This document shows, one piece after another, positions 8,122 through 16,519 of a stretch of 64,000 nucleotides of DNA. Both the position numbers and the translations under genes were made by a program. The stretch covers positions 434,001 to 498,000 of the forward strand of contig NZ_SLXW01000004.1 in the NCBI RefSeq assembly GCF_004341085.1, read 5' to 3'. The stretch is from Sphingomonas sp. PP-CE-1G-424 (GTDB lineage Bacteria > Pseudomonadota > Alphaproteobacteria > Sphingomonadales > Sphingomonadaceae). The notes beneath the pieces are model-generated. The model saw nothing but the letters and a program-made list of their open reading frames with translations, was not told the origin of the DNA and did no database searches. Every line of letters begins with the position of its first letter. The stretch's first letter is position 1.

Positions 8122-8927
8122 GCACGCGCTTTCCGGCAGGTCCGCTGTGGCTGATCGGCTGCGGCAACATGGGTGGTGCGATGCTGCGGCGCTGGATCGC
8201 CGCCGGGCTCGATCCCTCGACGGTGACGGTGATCACGCGGAGCGGGAAGGGTGCGCCCGAGGGAGTTCGCTCGCTGACCGTGCTGCCTGACGAGAATGCC
8301 CCCGCCACGCTGATGCTTGCGCTTAAGCCGCAACAGATCGATGCGGCGCAGGCCTTGCTCGCGCCGATGCGGGGTGCGCCGACGCTGCTGCTGTCGATCC
8401 TGGCCGGAGTCGATCACGCGACTTTGTCGGAACGATTCGCAGCGGATACGATAGTTCGCGCGATGCCCAACTTGCCTGTGGCGGTCGGCAAGGGCGTGAC
8501 GTCGCTCTATACCGTTGCCACGTCGGACGAGGCGGTCGCGGCGGCAGAGGCCTTCTCCGCGCCGCTCGGTCACTATGAATGGATCGCCGACGAAGCGCAT
8601 TTCGATGCGGTGACGGCACTCGCAGGCTGTGGCCCGGGCTTCGTATTCCGATTCGCCGATGCTCTGGCCAAGGCAGGCGCCGCGCTAGGGCTGCCAGCAG
8701 AGCAGGCGGCGCGGCTGGCGATTGCCACGCTTGAGGGCGCGGCGATCATGGCCGCCGATGCGGATGTATCACCTGCGGTTCTGGCGGACCGCGTGGCGAG
8801 TCCGGGCGGATCGACTCGGGAGGGTATGAACGTGCTGGACCGTGACGATGCGCTGGTTGCGTTGCTCACCCAAACATTGGCTGCGTCCGAGCGGCGCAAT
8901 GCCGAGATGGCTGCCGCCGCGCGCTGA
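8118..8927 (+). CDS. proC: Pyrroline-5-carboxylate reductase
   Basis: A 269-residue cytoplasmic enzyme reducing 1-pyrroline-5-carboxylate to proline with NAD(P)H. The dinucleotide loop GCGNMGGAML is at about 14-23. The C-terminal dimerisation domain shows ALAGCGPGFVFRFADAL and the highly conserved SPGGSTREGMNVLD near the end. The start ATG overlaps the stop of the YbjN gene. Length is normal. Confidence 0.95.
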   Translation: MSTRFPAGPLWLIGCGNMGGAMLRRWIAAGLDPSTVTVITRSGKGAPEGVRSLTVLPDENAPATLMLALKPQQIDAAQALLAPMRGAPTLLLSILAGVDHATLSERFAADTIVRAMPNLPVAVGKGVTSLYTVATSDEAVAAAEAFSAPLGHYEWIADEAHFDAVTALAGCGPGFVFRFADALAKAGAALGLPAEQAARLAIATLEGAAIMAADADVSPAVLADRVASPGGSTREGMNVLDRDDALVALLTQTLAASERRNAEMAAAAR

Positions 8928-8936
8928 AGTGGGCGC

Positions 8937-9443
8937 TCAGCCGCGCAGGCCGAATACCTGCGAGCGATCGCTTTCCGGTACCAAGCCTTCCAGCACCGCC
9001 CAGAACCCCGAGACCGCGCTCTGTCCGGCGCTGGCATAGGCTTCGGCCATGCGAATGCGCGCCGCCTCGAACAGGTCGCGTTCCATCTTCGCGCCTTCCG
9101 GGGTGAGCTTCAGCAACCGTTGGCGGCGATCGCGCTCACCGGGGCGCGTTTCGACCAGCTTGCGTTCGGCGAGCTCGTTCAGCACGCGGCCGAGCGATTG
9201 CTTGGTGATCGCCAGCAGCGACAGCAATTCGCTGACGGTGAGATCGGGCTTGCGCGCGATGAAATACAGCGCGCGGTGGTGCGCCCGCCCGAGCCCTTCT
9301 TCGGCGAGGCCCTGGTCGATCGACCGCGTCAGGTGGCTATAGCCGAAATAGAGCAGCTCCATGCCGCGGCGGAGTTCGGGTTCGCGAAGGAACAGGGGCG
9401 ACGCAGGCGAAGCTGTGGCAGACATGTTGACCGGTTTAGCCAT
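8937..9443 (-). CDS. MarR family transcriptional regulator
   Basis: A winged-helix repressor of about 168 residues: GRAHHRALYFIARKPDLTVSELLSLLAI forms the dimer and first HTH helices, TKQSLGRVLNELAERKLVETR the recognition helix, and GERDRRQRLLKLTPEG the wing. The start MAKPVNMSATASP at 9443 is chosen; ATG 9425 is an alternative. It is divergent from ilvE with only 40 bases between them, so it may regulate ilvE or itself. The ligand is unknown. Confidence 0.88.
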   Translation of the reverse strand: MAKPVNMSATASPASPLFLREPELRRGMELLYFGYSHLTRSIDQGLAEEGLGRAHHRALYFIARKPDLTVSELLSLLAITKQSLGRVLNELAERKLVETRPGERDRRQRLLKLTPEGAKMERDLFEAARIRMAEAYASAGQSAVSGFWAVLEGLVPESDRSQVFGLRG

Positions 9444-9483
9444 CGCCCGTAGTCGTCGGCAACCCGCCTTGAGAGAGAATTCG

Positions 9484-10593
9484 ATGTCCGCTCCAGCTTT
9501 TACGCCCTCTTCAACCTTCCGCCACGAGCCGAACGCGGCTCCGGTCGAGGCGAACGAGCGCGCGAAGCGGCTGATCGATCCCGGATTCGGGCGAGTCTTC
9601 ACCGATCATATGGCGATGATCCGCTATAGCGATGCCGAGGGCTGGCACGATGCGCGGATCACCGCGCGTGCGCCGCTGACGATCGATCCGGCGTCGTCGG
9701 TGCTGCATTATGCGCAGGAAATCTTCGAGGGAATGAAGGCGTATCGACTCGCGGACGGCGGGACTGCACTGTTCCGTCCCGAGGCGAATGCACGTCGCTT
9801 TCAGGATTCGGCGCGCCGCCTCGCGATGCCCGAACTGCCGACCGAGTTGTTCCTCGAATCGGTCGAGCGGCTGGTGAAGACGGATGCGAACTGGATTCCG
9901 GAAAGCGACGGCGGTGCGCTCTACCTGCGCCCGTTCATGTTCGCCTCCGAAGTGTTCCTCGGCGTGAAGCCCTCGGCCGAATATCTCTACATGGTGCTCG
10001 CCTCGTCGGTCGGCGCCTATTTCAAGGGTGGCGCGCCGACCGTGTCGATCTGGGTGAGCCAGCAGTATACGCGCGCTGCGCAGGGCGGCACCGGCGCTGC
10101 CAAGTGCGGCGGCAATTACGCCGCCAGCCTGCTCGCGCAGTCCGAGGCGATCCGCAACGGCTGCGATCAGGTCGTGTTTCTCGACGCGGCCGAGCGCCGC
10201 TGGGTCGAGGAACTGGGTGGGATGAACATCTTCTTCGTGTTCGACGATGGCAGCATGGCGACGCCGGCGCTGACCGGCACGATCCTCCCCGGTATCACGA
10301 GGGACTCGATCCTGACGCTTGCACGGGTGCAGGGCATCACCGTGCGTGAGGAGGGCTACACCTTCGACCAGTGGCGCGCTGATGCGGCGAGCGGCCGGCT
10401 GGTCGAGGCGTTCGCCTGCGGCACCGCGGCGGTGGTAACGCCGATCGGCACGGTGGCGAGCCCCGAGGGGCGTTTCACGATCGGTGACGGCGCCCCCGGT
10501 GCGCTGACGATGCGGATGCGCGACGCGCTCGTCTCGATCCAGCGCGGCACCGCGCCCGACGACAACGCCTGGCTGCACCATCTCGCGGTTTGA
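9484..10593 (+). CDS. ilvE: Branched-chain amino acid aminotransferase
   Basis: A 369-residue fold-type IV PLP enzyme that interconverts branched-chain amino acids and their 2-oxo acids with glutamate. The PLP lysine is Lys207 in GTGAAKCGGNYA; other conserved parts are EIFEGMKAYR, YLRPFMF, ELGGMNIFFV and EAFACGTAAVVTPIG. The long form places it in the group I/II branched-chain enzymes common in Proteobacteria. A GAGAGAG Shine-Dalgarno lies just upstream of the ATG. Confidence 0.95.
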   Translation: MSAPAFTPSSTFRHEPNAAPVEANERAKRLIDPGFGRVFTDHMAMIRYSDAEGWHDARITARAPLTIDPASSVLHYAQEIFEGMKAYRLADGGTALFRPEANARRFQDSARRLAMPELPTELFLESVERLVKTDANWIPESDGGALYLRPFMFASEVFLGVKPSAEYLYMVLASSVGAYFKGGAPTVSIWVSQQYTRAAQGGTGAAKCGGNYAASLLAQSEAIRNGCDQVVFLDAAERRWVEELGGMNIFFVFDDGSMATPALTGTILPGITRDSILTLARVQGITVREEGYTFDQWRADAASGRLVEAFACGTAAVVTPIGTVASPEGRFTIGDGAPGALTMRMRDALVSIQRGTAPDDNAWLHHLAV

Positions 10594-10645
10594 CGTCCGC
10601 GAGGGCTTTTCACGCGGCGCGGCCCCGCTATAAGGCCGCCTCTGT

Positions 10646-10720
10646 TGGGGCGTCGCCAAGTGGTAAGGCAGCGGCTTTTGATGCCGCCATGCGCAGGTTC
10701 GAACCCTGCCGCCCCAGCCA
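10646..10720 (+). tRNA. tRNA-Gln (anticodon TTG)
   Basis: A 75-base cloverleaf can be drawn: acceptor TGGGGCG pairs with CGCCCCA, followed by G73 and an encoded CCA. The anticodon stem GCGGC/GCCGC holds the loop TTTTGAT, giving anticodon TTG, which reads CAA glutamine codons. The T arm contains GGTTCGAACC. A TATAAG hexamer about 12 bases upstream could be its -10 box. No integrase or att-like repeat is adjacent. Confidence 0.96.
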
Positions 10721-11027
10721 ATTCTTGATCTATTCTGCCGAGCGAACCGGAAGCTTCGATGTCTCCGGCTCTCGACGAATTCGACCATCGCGTAGCGTCA
10801 ACAGACGTCAGATGGCTGCCCGGCTTGTATTTTGAACTGATCCTGACGACCGGTCCCAGCGCGTCGTTGAGGCGCACAGCACCATAATGCGGTTCGAATC
10901 CGTCGCGACGGGTACGCCGCGGCGGCCCGGTGCGCAAATGAGGGGGCGGCGAACACGGCAGAGCACACCGGCTAGGTTGACGTTGTCGTTACAATATAAC
11001 ATTGCGGGGCAACGGAGAAATCAAACT
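10721..11027. other. Intergenic leader upstream of DUF1624 gene
   Basis: No convincing gene. An open frame extends from 10887 into the DUF1624 gene, but its translated start (MRFESVATG...) is arginine-rich and unlike a real N-terminus. The only structured element seen is the AT-rich palindrome at 10988-11000. Confidence 0.55.
10988..11000. promoter_or_regulatory. Zur-box-like palindrome upstream of DUF1624 gene
   Basis: GTTACAATATAAC is an inverted repeat with one mismatch per arm (GTTACA versus GTTATA). It resembles the GTTATA-N-TATAAC core reported for bacterial Zur sites, extended by CATTGC. It lies 27 bases before the GTG start. Control by the Zur-like protein at 1341-1808 is inference. 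Confidence 0.35.
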
Positions 11028-12233
11028 GTGTCGACCGCGACTGCCGCTACATCCCCCACTGCAACGTCCGCCACTTCGTCAGCCGCAAGGGACGATGTCG
11101 TTTCTACGGCACCGGTGCGCCGTGGTGCTCGAATCGAGTCGATCGACGGGCTGCGCGGGCTCGTCATGCTGTTGATGCTGGTCGATCACACCCGCGAATT
11201 CTTCTATTATGGTCATCAGGTCGCAGATCCGATGGACCTGACCACGACGTCGCCCGGCTTGTTCTTCACACGTCTGGCAGCCCATCTGTGTGCGCCCGTC
11301 TTCGTCGCGCTGACCGGGCTCGCCGCCTGGCTGTACGGCGCGCGCAAGCCCGTGATGGCGACCTCCGCCTTCCTGGTGAAACGGGGGGCGTTCCTGATCG
11401 CGCTGGAACTGACGATCGTCGGGTTCGCCTGGTCGTTCACCGTGTCGCCGGCGACGGTCTTCCTGCAGGTCATCTGGGCGATCGGCTGGTCAATGCTCGC
11501 CTTGGCCGCACTGGTGCATCTGCCGCGCGTCTGGATCGCCGCGATTGGTTTGACGATCGTCGTCGGGCACAATCTGCTCGATCCGATCACCTTTGCAGTG
11601 GGCGAGCCCGGACATGCGATCTGGGCCGTGCTGCACGATCGGGGCTTTGTCGACCTGTGGGAAGGGACGCGCGCTCGGACCTCCTATCCGGTTCTGCCGT
11701 GGATCGGCGCGATTGCGCTGGGCTATGCGATCGGCCCCTGGTTTGCGGCTGCAACCGCGCCGACGACGCGGGTTCGCCGGTTATGGATGGTCGCGGCAGG
11801 CTTGCTGGCCGCGTTCTGCGTGGTGCGCGGGCTGAACGGTTATGGCGATCCGACCCCGTGGATCGGGGGCGCGACGCCATTACTCACAGCCATGTCGTTT
11901 CTGAACGTGACGAAATATCCCCCGTCGCTCGATTTTCTGCTGCTGACGCTGGGGATCGGTTCGGCCTTGCTCGCGCTATGGGACAGCCGCTCGCCGCGGT
12001 GGCTGGCGGTGTTGGGCAGCGCGCCGCTGTTCTTCTATATTCTACATCTCTACGTGCTGCATATCGTCCAGATTGCTGCGGGCGCCGTGACCGGTGCAGC
12101 AGGGGCGGACGTGCCGTCGGTCGGCTGGATCTGGCTGATCGCCGCCGCTGTGCTGGGGCCGCTCTGGCTCGCGACCCGGTCATTCGCGACGATCAAGCGC
12201 AAAAGCGATCGGTGGTGGATGCGGTATCTGTGA
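11028..12233 (+). CDS. DUF1624 membrane protein, heparan-alpha-glucosaminide N-acetyltransferase-like
   Basis: A roughly 401-residue multi-pass membrane protein. After a Thr/Ala/Ser-rich cytoplasmic N-terminus comes the family signature RIESIDGLRGLVMLLMLVDHTREFF (first helix), then about nine more hydrophobic helices ending in a basic tail. DUF1624 is related to the acyltransferase-3/HGSNAT superfamily, which passes acetyl groups across membranes; the bacterial substrate is unknown. GTG at 11028 is chosen because GGAGAAA lies at the right distance; the upstream open frame is rejected. Confidence 0.8.
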   Translation: MSTATAATSPTATSATSSAARDDVVSTAPVRRGARIESIDGLRGLVMLLMLVDHTREFFYYGHQVADPMDLTTTSPGLFFTRLAAHLCAPVFVALTGLAAWLYGARKPVMATSAFLVKRGAFLIALELTIVGFAWSFTVSPATVFLQVIWAIGWSMLALAALVHLPRVWIAAIGLTIVVGHNLLDPITFAVGEPGHAIWAVLHDRGFVDLWEGTRARTSYPVLPWIGAIALGYAIGPWFAAATAPTTRVRRLWMVAAGLLAAFCVVRGLNGYGDPTPWIGGATPLLTAMSFLNVTKYPPSLDFLLLTLGIGSALLALWDSRSPRWLAVLGSAPLFFYILHLYVLHIVQIAAGAVTGAAGADVPSVGWIWLIAAAVLGPLWLATRSFATIKRKSDRWWMRYL

Positions 12234-12578
12234 TGGCGACGCTTTTGAGAGGGTACTTCAGGAAGAGTGACCGTGTTGCCGAGGCGCAGCCTCTGCGAGT
12301 GCTACACGGCCGATTTCCGGCGCCTGGCAGGAGCCGCTCGTCAATTGTGCCGGCGTGATGGCGTTGGACGTCCGCAACTCGGCGGATAGTTGGGGTTCTC
12401 ACGTGGGAGCACGGCGGCTCCAGCAAAGCGGTCTATACCCAAAGCTCGGCGCATAACCACGCTCCTGGGCTATGCTTCAGATCGATCGGATTGGAGCCGC
12501 GTCTCCGCCGATGCGTCGGCATCTGCGGAGACCTCAGGACGCTGGGCTTGCCGCCCGCGAGACCGACGTGGCCCGCGT
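12234..12578. other. Convergent intergenic region between DUF1624 and helicase genes
   Basis: No supported gene. Short open frames here are unconvincing in composition and lack ribosome binding sites. The region contains one strong hairpin (12501-12532) that lies downstream of the helicase on the minus strand. Confidence 0.6.
12501..12532 (-). terminator. Hairpin at the 3' end of the helicase transcript, possible terminator
   Basis: Fourteen-base arms (12501-12514 and 12519-12532) pair with one mismatch around a GTCG loop. It sits 46 bases downstream of the helicase stop. No T-tract follows, so a factor-dependent terminator or a 3'-end stabilising structure fits better than a classical intrinsic terminator. 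Confidence 0.4.
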
Positions 12579-13859
12579 TCAGGCGGCCTTCGCAGCCATC
12601 CGCGCGGCGAGCTTCTCTTCCTCGGTCCAGACTTTCCGCACGCGCTCCTTGGTCGGCTTGACCTGCTTGACGGGGCCGCCGCCGAGCACCGGCGCGCGCT
12701 GGGTGGAATGGCGCGCGACTTCGCAATGCCATTCGTGATCGTCCTGGACGGTCAGCGTGCGACCGATCTCGCGCTCGACATCATGCAGCCAGGCGCGCTG
12801 CTCGGCATCGCACAGCGTGATCGCGAAACCGCTGCGCCCGGCGCGGCCGGTGCGGCCGATCCGGTGGACATAGCTCTCGGGCAGGCTCGGCAAATCGTGG
12901 TTGAACACGTGCGTCACGGTGTCGACGTCGATCCCGCGCGCGGCGATATCCGTCGCCACCAGGACCTGCACGGTGCCGGCACGGAACGCGTCGAGCGCAC
13001 GCTCGCGCTGGCCCTGCGACTTGTTGCCGTGCAGCGCCTCTGCGGTGATGCCCTCTTCGCTGATGAACGCGCACACCTCGTTGGCGATGTTCTTCTGGAG
13101 CGTGAAGACGACCGCCTGGCCCATGTCGGGCGTGCGCAGTAGCGCGAGCAGCGCAGCCTTCTTGTTGGCCGCGTCGAGGAACATCACCGACTGGTCGATC
13201 CGGTCGACCGTCGTCGACGGCGGCGCGATCTCGACCTTGGCTGGATCGCGCAGCAGGCTCTCGGCCAGCGCGGCGATCGACTTCGGCATCGTCGCCGAGA
13301 ACAGCAGCGTATGGCGGTCCTGCGGCAGCGTCGCGACGATCCGCTCGATCGGCTTGGCGAAACCCATGTCGAGCATCTGGTCGGCTTCGTCGAGCACCAG
13401 CGCCTCGAGCGCGGACAGATCGCACAGCCCCTGGTCGATCAGATCGAGCAGACGGCCCGGCGCTGCGACGATGATGTCGACGCCGTCCTTGAGCGCGTTG
13501 ACCTGGTGGAACTGGCTGACGCCGCCGAAGATCGTCGTCACGCGTGGCTTGATGTGCCGGCCGAAGCTCTCGAAGCCCGCGGCGATCTGCGACACCAGTT
13601 CGCGCGTCGGGGCGAGCACGAGCACGCGCGCGCCGCCCTTGGGGGCAGGGCGGGGATCGGCGGCAAGGCGGTGCAGCAACGGCAGCGCGAAGGCTGCGGT
13701 CTTGCCGGTGCCGGTCTGCGCCATGCCGAGCATGTCGCGGCCCTCCAGCAGCATCGGGATCGACTGCGCCTGGATCGGCGTCGGGTTGGTATAGCCCTCT
13801 TCCGTTAGCGCCTGCAGCAAGACCGGGGCGAGGGCGAGATCGGCAAAAGTCATGGTCAT
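12579..13859 (-). CDS. DEAD-box ATP-dependent RNA helicase
   Basis: A 426-residue SF2 helicase. Motifs are Q (ALTEEGYTNPTPIQAQSIP), I (AQTGTGKT), Ia (APTRELVSQI), Ib (TPGR replaced by AAPGRLLDL), II (DEAD in VLDEADQMLDMG), III (SAT), V (ATDIAARGIDV) and VI (HRIGRTGRAG). Unlike RhlE and its long relatives it has only a short basic C-terminal tail (KQVKPTKERVRKVW, AARMAAKAA). Two ATGs lie in tandem; the first is chosen because GGAGG lies 12 bases upstream. Likely roles are ribosome assembly or mRNA turnover; the exact paralog cannot be named. Confidence 0.93.
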   Translation of the reverse strand: MTMTFADLALAPVLLQALTEEGYTNPTPIQAQSIPMLLEGRDMLGMAQTGTGKTAAFALPLLHRLAADPRPAPKGGARVLVLAPTRELVSQIAAGFESFGRHIKPRVTTIFGGVSQFHQVNALKDGVDIIVAAPGRLLDLIDQGLCDLSALEALVLDEADQMLDMGFAKPIERIVATLPQDRHTLLFSATMPKSIAALAESLLRDPAKVEIAPPSTTVDRIDQSVMFLDAANKKAALLALLRTPDMGQAVVFTLQKNIANEVCAFISEEGITAEALHGNKSQGQRERALDAFRAGTVQVLVATDIAARGIDVDTVTHVFNHDLPSLPESYVHRIGRTGRAGRSGFAITLCDAEQRAWLHDVEREIGRTLTVQDDHEWHCEVARHSTQRAPVLGGGPVKQVKPTKERVRKVWTEEEKLAARMAAKAA

Positions 13860-14012
13860 GGTCAAGCGGCGCCTCCGGCGCAGAGCAAAGCGGCACCGTG
13901 AAGGGCTTGGCATAAAGAGGAGGCGCGCGTCTAGGATCGATGCTGCACCGCGTCAATGTGGAAAGCGATGGGCTGCCTCAGGCCCTCAGAGAGCGCTCGC
14001 CCCGCGACCCGG

Positions 14013-16406
14013 TCATCTGCGGCGGGCCGCACCGGAGCCATCCGCGTCCAACGCTACGCTGACCGCCTTTCCGGTGTAGGCGATCGTCCTACCGATGCCT
14101 TCGCCCAGTCCGACGCCATTGCTCGCGCCAACCGAAACGACATGGAAAATGCGCGAGGCCGGCATGCCTGGATAGCGGCCCTGTCGCGCTCCGATCGTCA
14201 GCACGCCGGTCTTGTCGTCCAGTGCAAGATCGATCGTTGCGCGCTCGCCGCGCCGCCAGCCCTGGCCGTCGCCGGCATCGTCGTAGAGCGTGAAACGTCC
14301 GTCGCGACCGCGGTATACGCGCAGTTCGGTCGGCAAAGCGGGCGACTGTTCGGTATATTGGACGCGTTGCCCCAGCGGCAGGATCGTTCCCGCCGCGATG
14401 TGCAGCGGGATCTGCCCGATCGGCGCGGCCACCGTGACGCGCGTGCCGCCAGTCAGCCGTGCGCCCGACCAGAAATCATACCAGTCCGTGCCCGCGGGCA
14501 GATAGACCTGTCGCGACGTCGCACCCTTCTCGACCACCGGGCTCACCAGGATCGACCGGCCGAACAGATATTCGTCGCGCAGGTCTCGCGCCGCTTCGTC
14601 GTGCGGGAATGCCATCCCCGCCGGATACAGGAACGACGCGCCGTGCTGCGTGACCTTCCACGACTGCGCATACAGGAACGGCAGCAACCGGTAGCGCAAC
14701 GCCACCGCATCGAGCAGCGGACCGCGGGCCGCCTCGGGGAAGCTGTAGACCTCCTTGCCCGCGCCGGTCCCGTGGATCCGGAACATCGGATTGAAGACCG
14801 CGAACTGGAGCCAGCGGGTGAACAGCTCCTGATAGGCGGGATCGTCCGGGCTGCCGCCGAAGAACCCGCCGATGTCGGCCGACCAATAGGGAATGCCGGT
14901 CATCGAGAAGTTGACGCCGGCGGGGATCTGCGCGCGGAACACGTCCCAGCGTCCGGCGACATCGCCCGACCAGGTGATCGCGGCATTGCGCTGTTGCCCG
15001 GCCCAGGCCGACCGCGTCAGGATGATCGGGCGCTTGGCGGCGAAGTCGGTCGCCATGCCGTCGTGCACCGCGCTGGTGTGCATCAGCGGATATGCGTTGT
15101 AGACCTCCGCGCCGGATCCGATCGCGGTCCGCACGTCGCGCATCTCGCCCCAGTGGCCGCCGAGTTCCGCCTCGCTGCCGTCGAGCCAATAGCCGTCGAA
15201 GCCCGCCTTGCCCAAGCGCTCGGAGACAAACCGCCAATAGGTCGCGCGCGCGGTCTTCGAGAACGCGTCGTACCAGCGACCTTCGCCGGCAGGATAGACA
15301 TTGGGATAGGTCTTTGCGTACAGTCCGCCGACCGCGTCGAGCGCCTTGGTCGTGTCGAGACCGCTGTCGAAGCGCGGCCAGATCGACACGATGCTGTGTA
15401 CATTCTGGCGGTGGAGCGTATCGAGCATCCCCTTGGGATCGGGATAGCGCGCCGGGTCCATCCGGTGGCTGCCCCATTCGCCCGGCTTCCAATATTGCCA
15501 ATCTTGGACGACCGCATCGAGAGGGATCTTCATCGCACGATAGCGCGCGGCGACACCGAGCAATTCGGCCTGCGATCCATAGCGCTCCTTCGACTGCCAC
15601 AGCCCCCAGGTCCAGCGTGCCATCAGCGGCGCTTGCCCGGTCAGGCCACGATAGGCGCCGATCACGTCGTCGACATCGGGGCCGCCGAACAGGAAATAAT
15701 CGATGCCCTTGCCCGCCTGCGACCGGAACACGATCCGGTCGGTGGCCTGCGGTACAGCGATGGCGACATCGGTCACCGCCGGGTTGTTCCAGAACAGACC
15801 GTAGCCCGCGCTGGAGACGAACACGGGGACGCCGACATCGGTGTTGGCCTGCTGCAACCGCACCGTCGTGCCGCGATAATTGAGCAGTCCGGTCTGATGC
15901 TGGCCAAGGCCGTAGATCGCCTGGGCGCCGCCGATCTCGAACCGCTGCTGGATGCGACCGTCGGGCTCCGGCGCGTCGCCCAGTCGTCGGGTCACCGGAT
16001 CGCTTTCGCCGATCAGCGGCTTGCCATCCGCACCGAGCAACGCGACCCGGCCATCGGTCTTGGCGACCGTCACGCGCATCGACGGCGTCGCGATGATGAA
16101 GCGATCCGCATCTTCCGTTATCGTCCAGGGGACGCGGGCGGGCGTGCCGAGGACCGCGAGACCGATGTCTAACTCCGCCGCCTCAGCCGCACCGACCGTC
16201 ACGCGGATCGCGCGCTCGCCCCAGACCGTCACGCGCAAGACGCCGCCGGGTACGCCGAACCGGGCCCCGTCGCTGGTCTTCTGCTCCAACGTCGTGCGCG
16301 CCGCCGGAGCTTGCGTCTCGGAGGATTGCCAGGGAGTCTGTGCGCCCACAGGGGTGGCGCCAGCGATCGCGCCGACCACTGCCGCGCCGATCCAAGTATG
16401 TCGCAT
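14013..16406 (-). CDS. Glycoside hydrolase family 31, probable alpha-xylosidase or alpha-glucosidase
   Basis: A 797-residue secreted enzyme with a Sec signal peptide (MRHTWIGAAVVGAIAGATPVGA). The N-terminal beta-sandwich is followed by a TIM barrel with nucleophile Asp409 in YWLDGSEAELG and acid/base Asp482 in WSGDVAGRWD, then C-terminal beta domains (TLYDDAGDGQG). The WLDGSE form of the nucleophile motif and YPDPKGMLD occur in xylosidase-type GH31 members, so removal of alpha-xylosyl side chains (as in xyloglucan) is plausible. It stands alone; the other glycosidases lie 20 kb away. Substrate is inference. Confidence 0.88.
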   Translation of the reverse strand: MRHTWIGAAVVGAIAGATPVGAQTPWQSSETQAPAARTTLEQKTSDGARFGVPGGVLRVTVWGERAIRVTVGAAEAAELDIGLAVLGTPARVPWTITEDADRFIIATPSMRVTVAKTDGRVALLGADGKPLIGESDPVTRRLGDAPEPDGRIQQRFEIGGAQAIYGLGQHQTGLLNYRGTTVRLQQANTDVGVPVFVSSAGYGLFWNNPAVTDVAIAVPQATDRIVFRSQAGKGIDYFLFGGPDVDDVIGAYRGLTGQAPLMARWTWGLWQSKERYGSQAELLGVAARYRAMKIPLDAVVQDWQYWKPGEWGSHRMDPARYPDPKGMLDTLHRQNVHSIVSIWPRFDSGLDTTKALDAVGGLYAKTYPNVYPAGEGRWYDAFSKTARATYWRFVSERLGKAGFDGYWLDGSEAELGGHWGEMRDVRTAIGSGAEVYNAYPLMHTSAVHDGMATDFAAKRPIILTRSAWAGQQRNAAITWSGDVAGRWDVFRAQIPAGVNFSMTGIPYWSADIGGFFGGSPDDPAYQELFTRWLQFAVFNPMFRIHGTGAGKEVYSFPEAARGPLLDAVALRYRLLPFLYAQSWKVTQHGASFLYPAGMAFPHDEAARDLRDEYLFGRSILVSPVVEKGATSRQVYLPAGTDWYDFWSGARLTGGTRVTVAAPIGQIPLHIAAGTILPLGQRVQYTEQSPALPTELRVYRGRDGRFTLYDDAGDGQGWRRGERATIDLALDDKTGVLTIGARQGRYPGMPASRIFHVVSVGASNGVGLGEGIGRTIAYTGKAVSVALDADGSGAARRR

Positions 16407-16519
16407 CCGTCCTCCCGGTCCGGACTTGAACGCCGGCGTGACAGGGAGGTTATGTCAGAGTATTGGGCGGGTCAAATAATCCGCCGCTGGACCGTATTGG
16501 TTCCGCCGTCCGCTCAGCA

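Noticed and set aside
10646..10720. tRNA-Gln as an integration site for a mobile island
   Set aside because: No integrase, direct repeat or composition change follows the tRNA.
13956..16172. A 738-codon plus-strand frame opposite the GH31 gene
   Set aside because: Mirror of the GH31 frame; the GH31 catalytic motifs are on the other strand.
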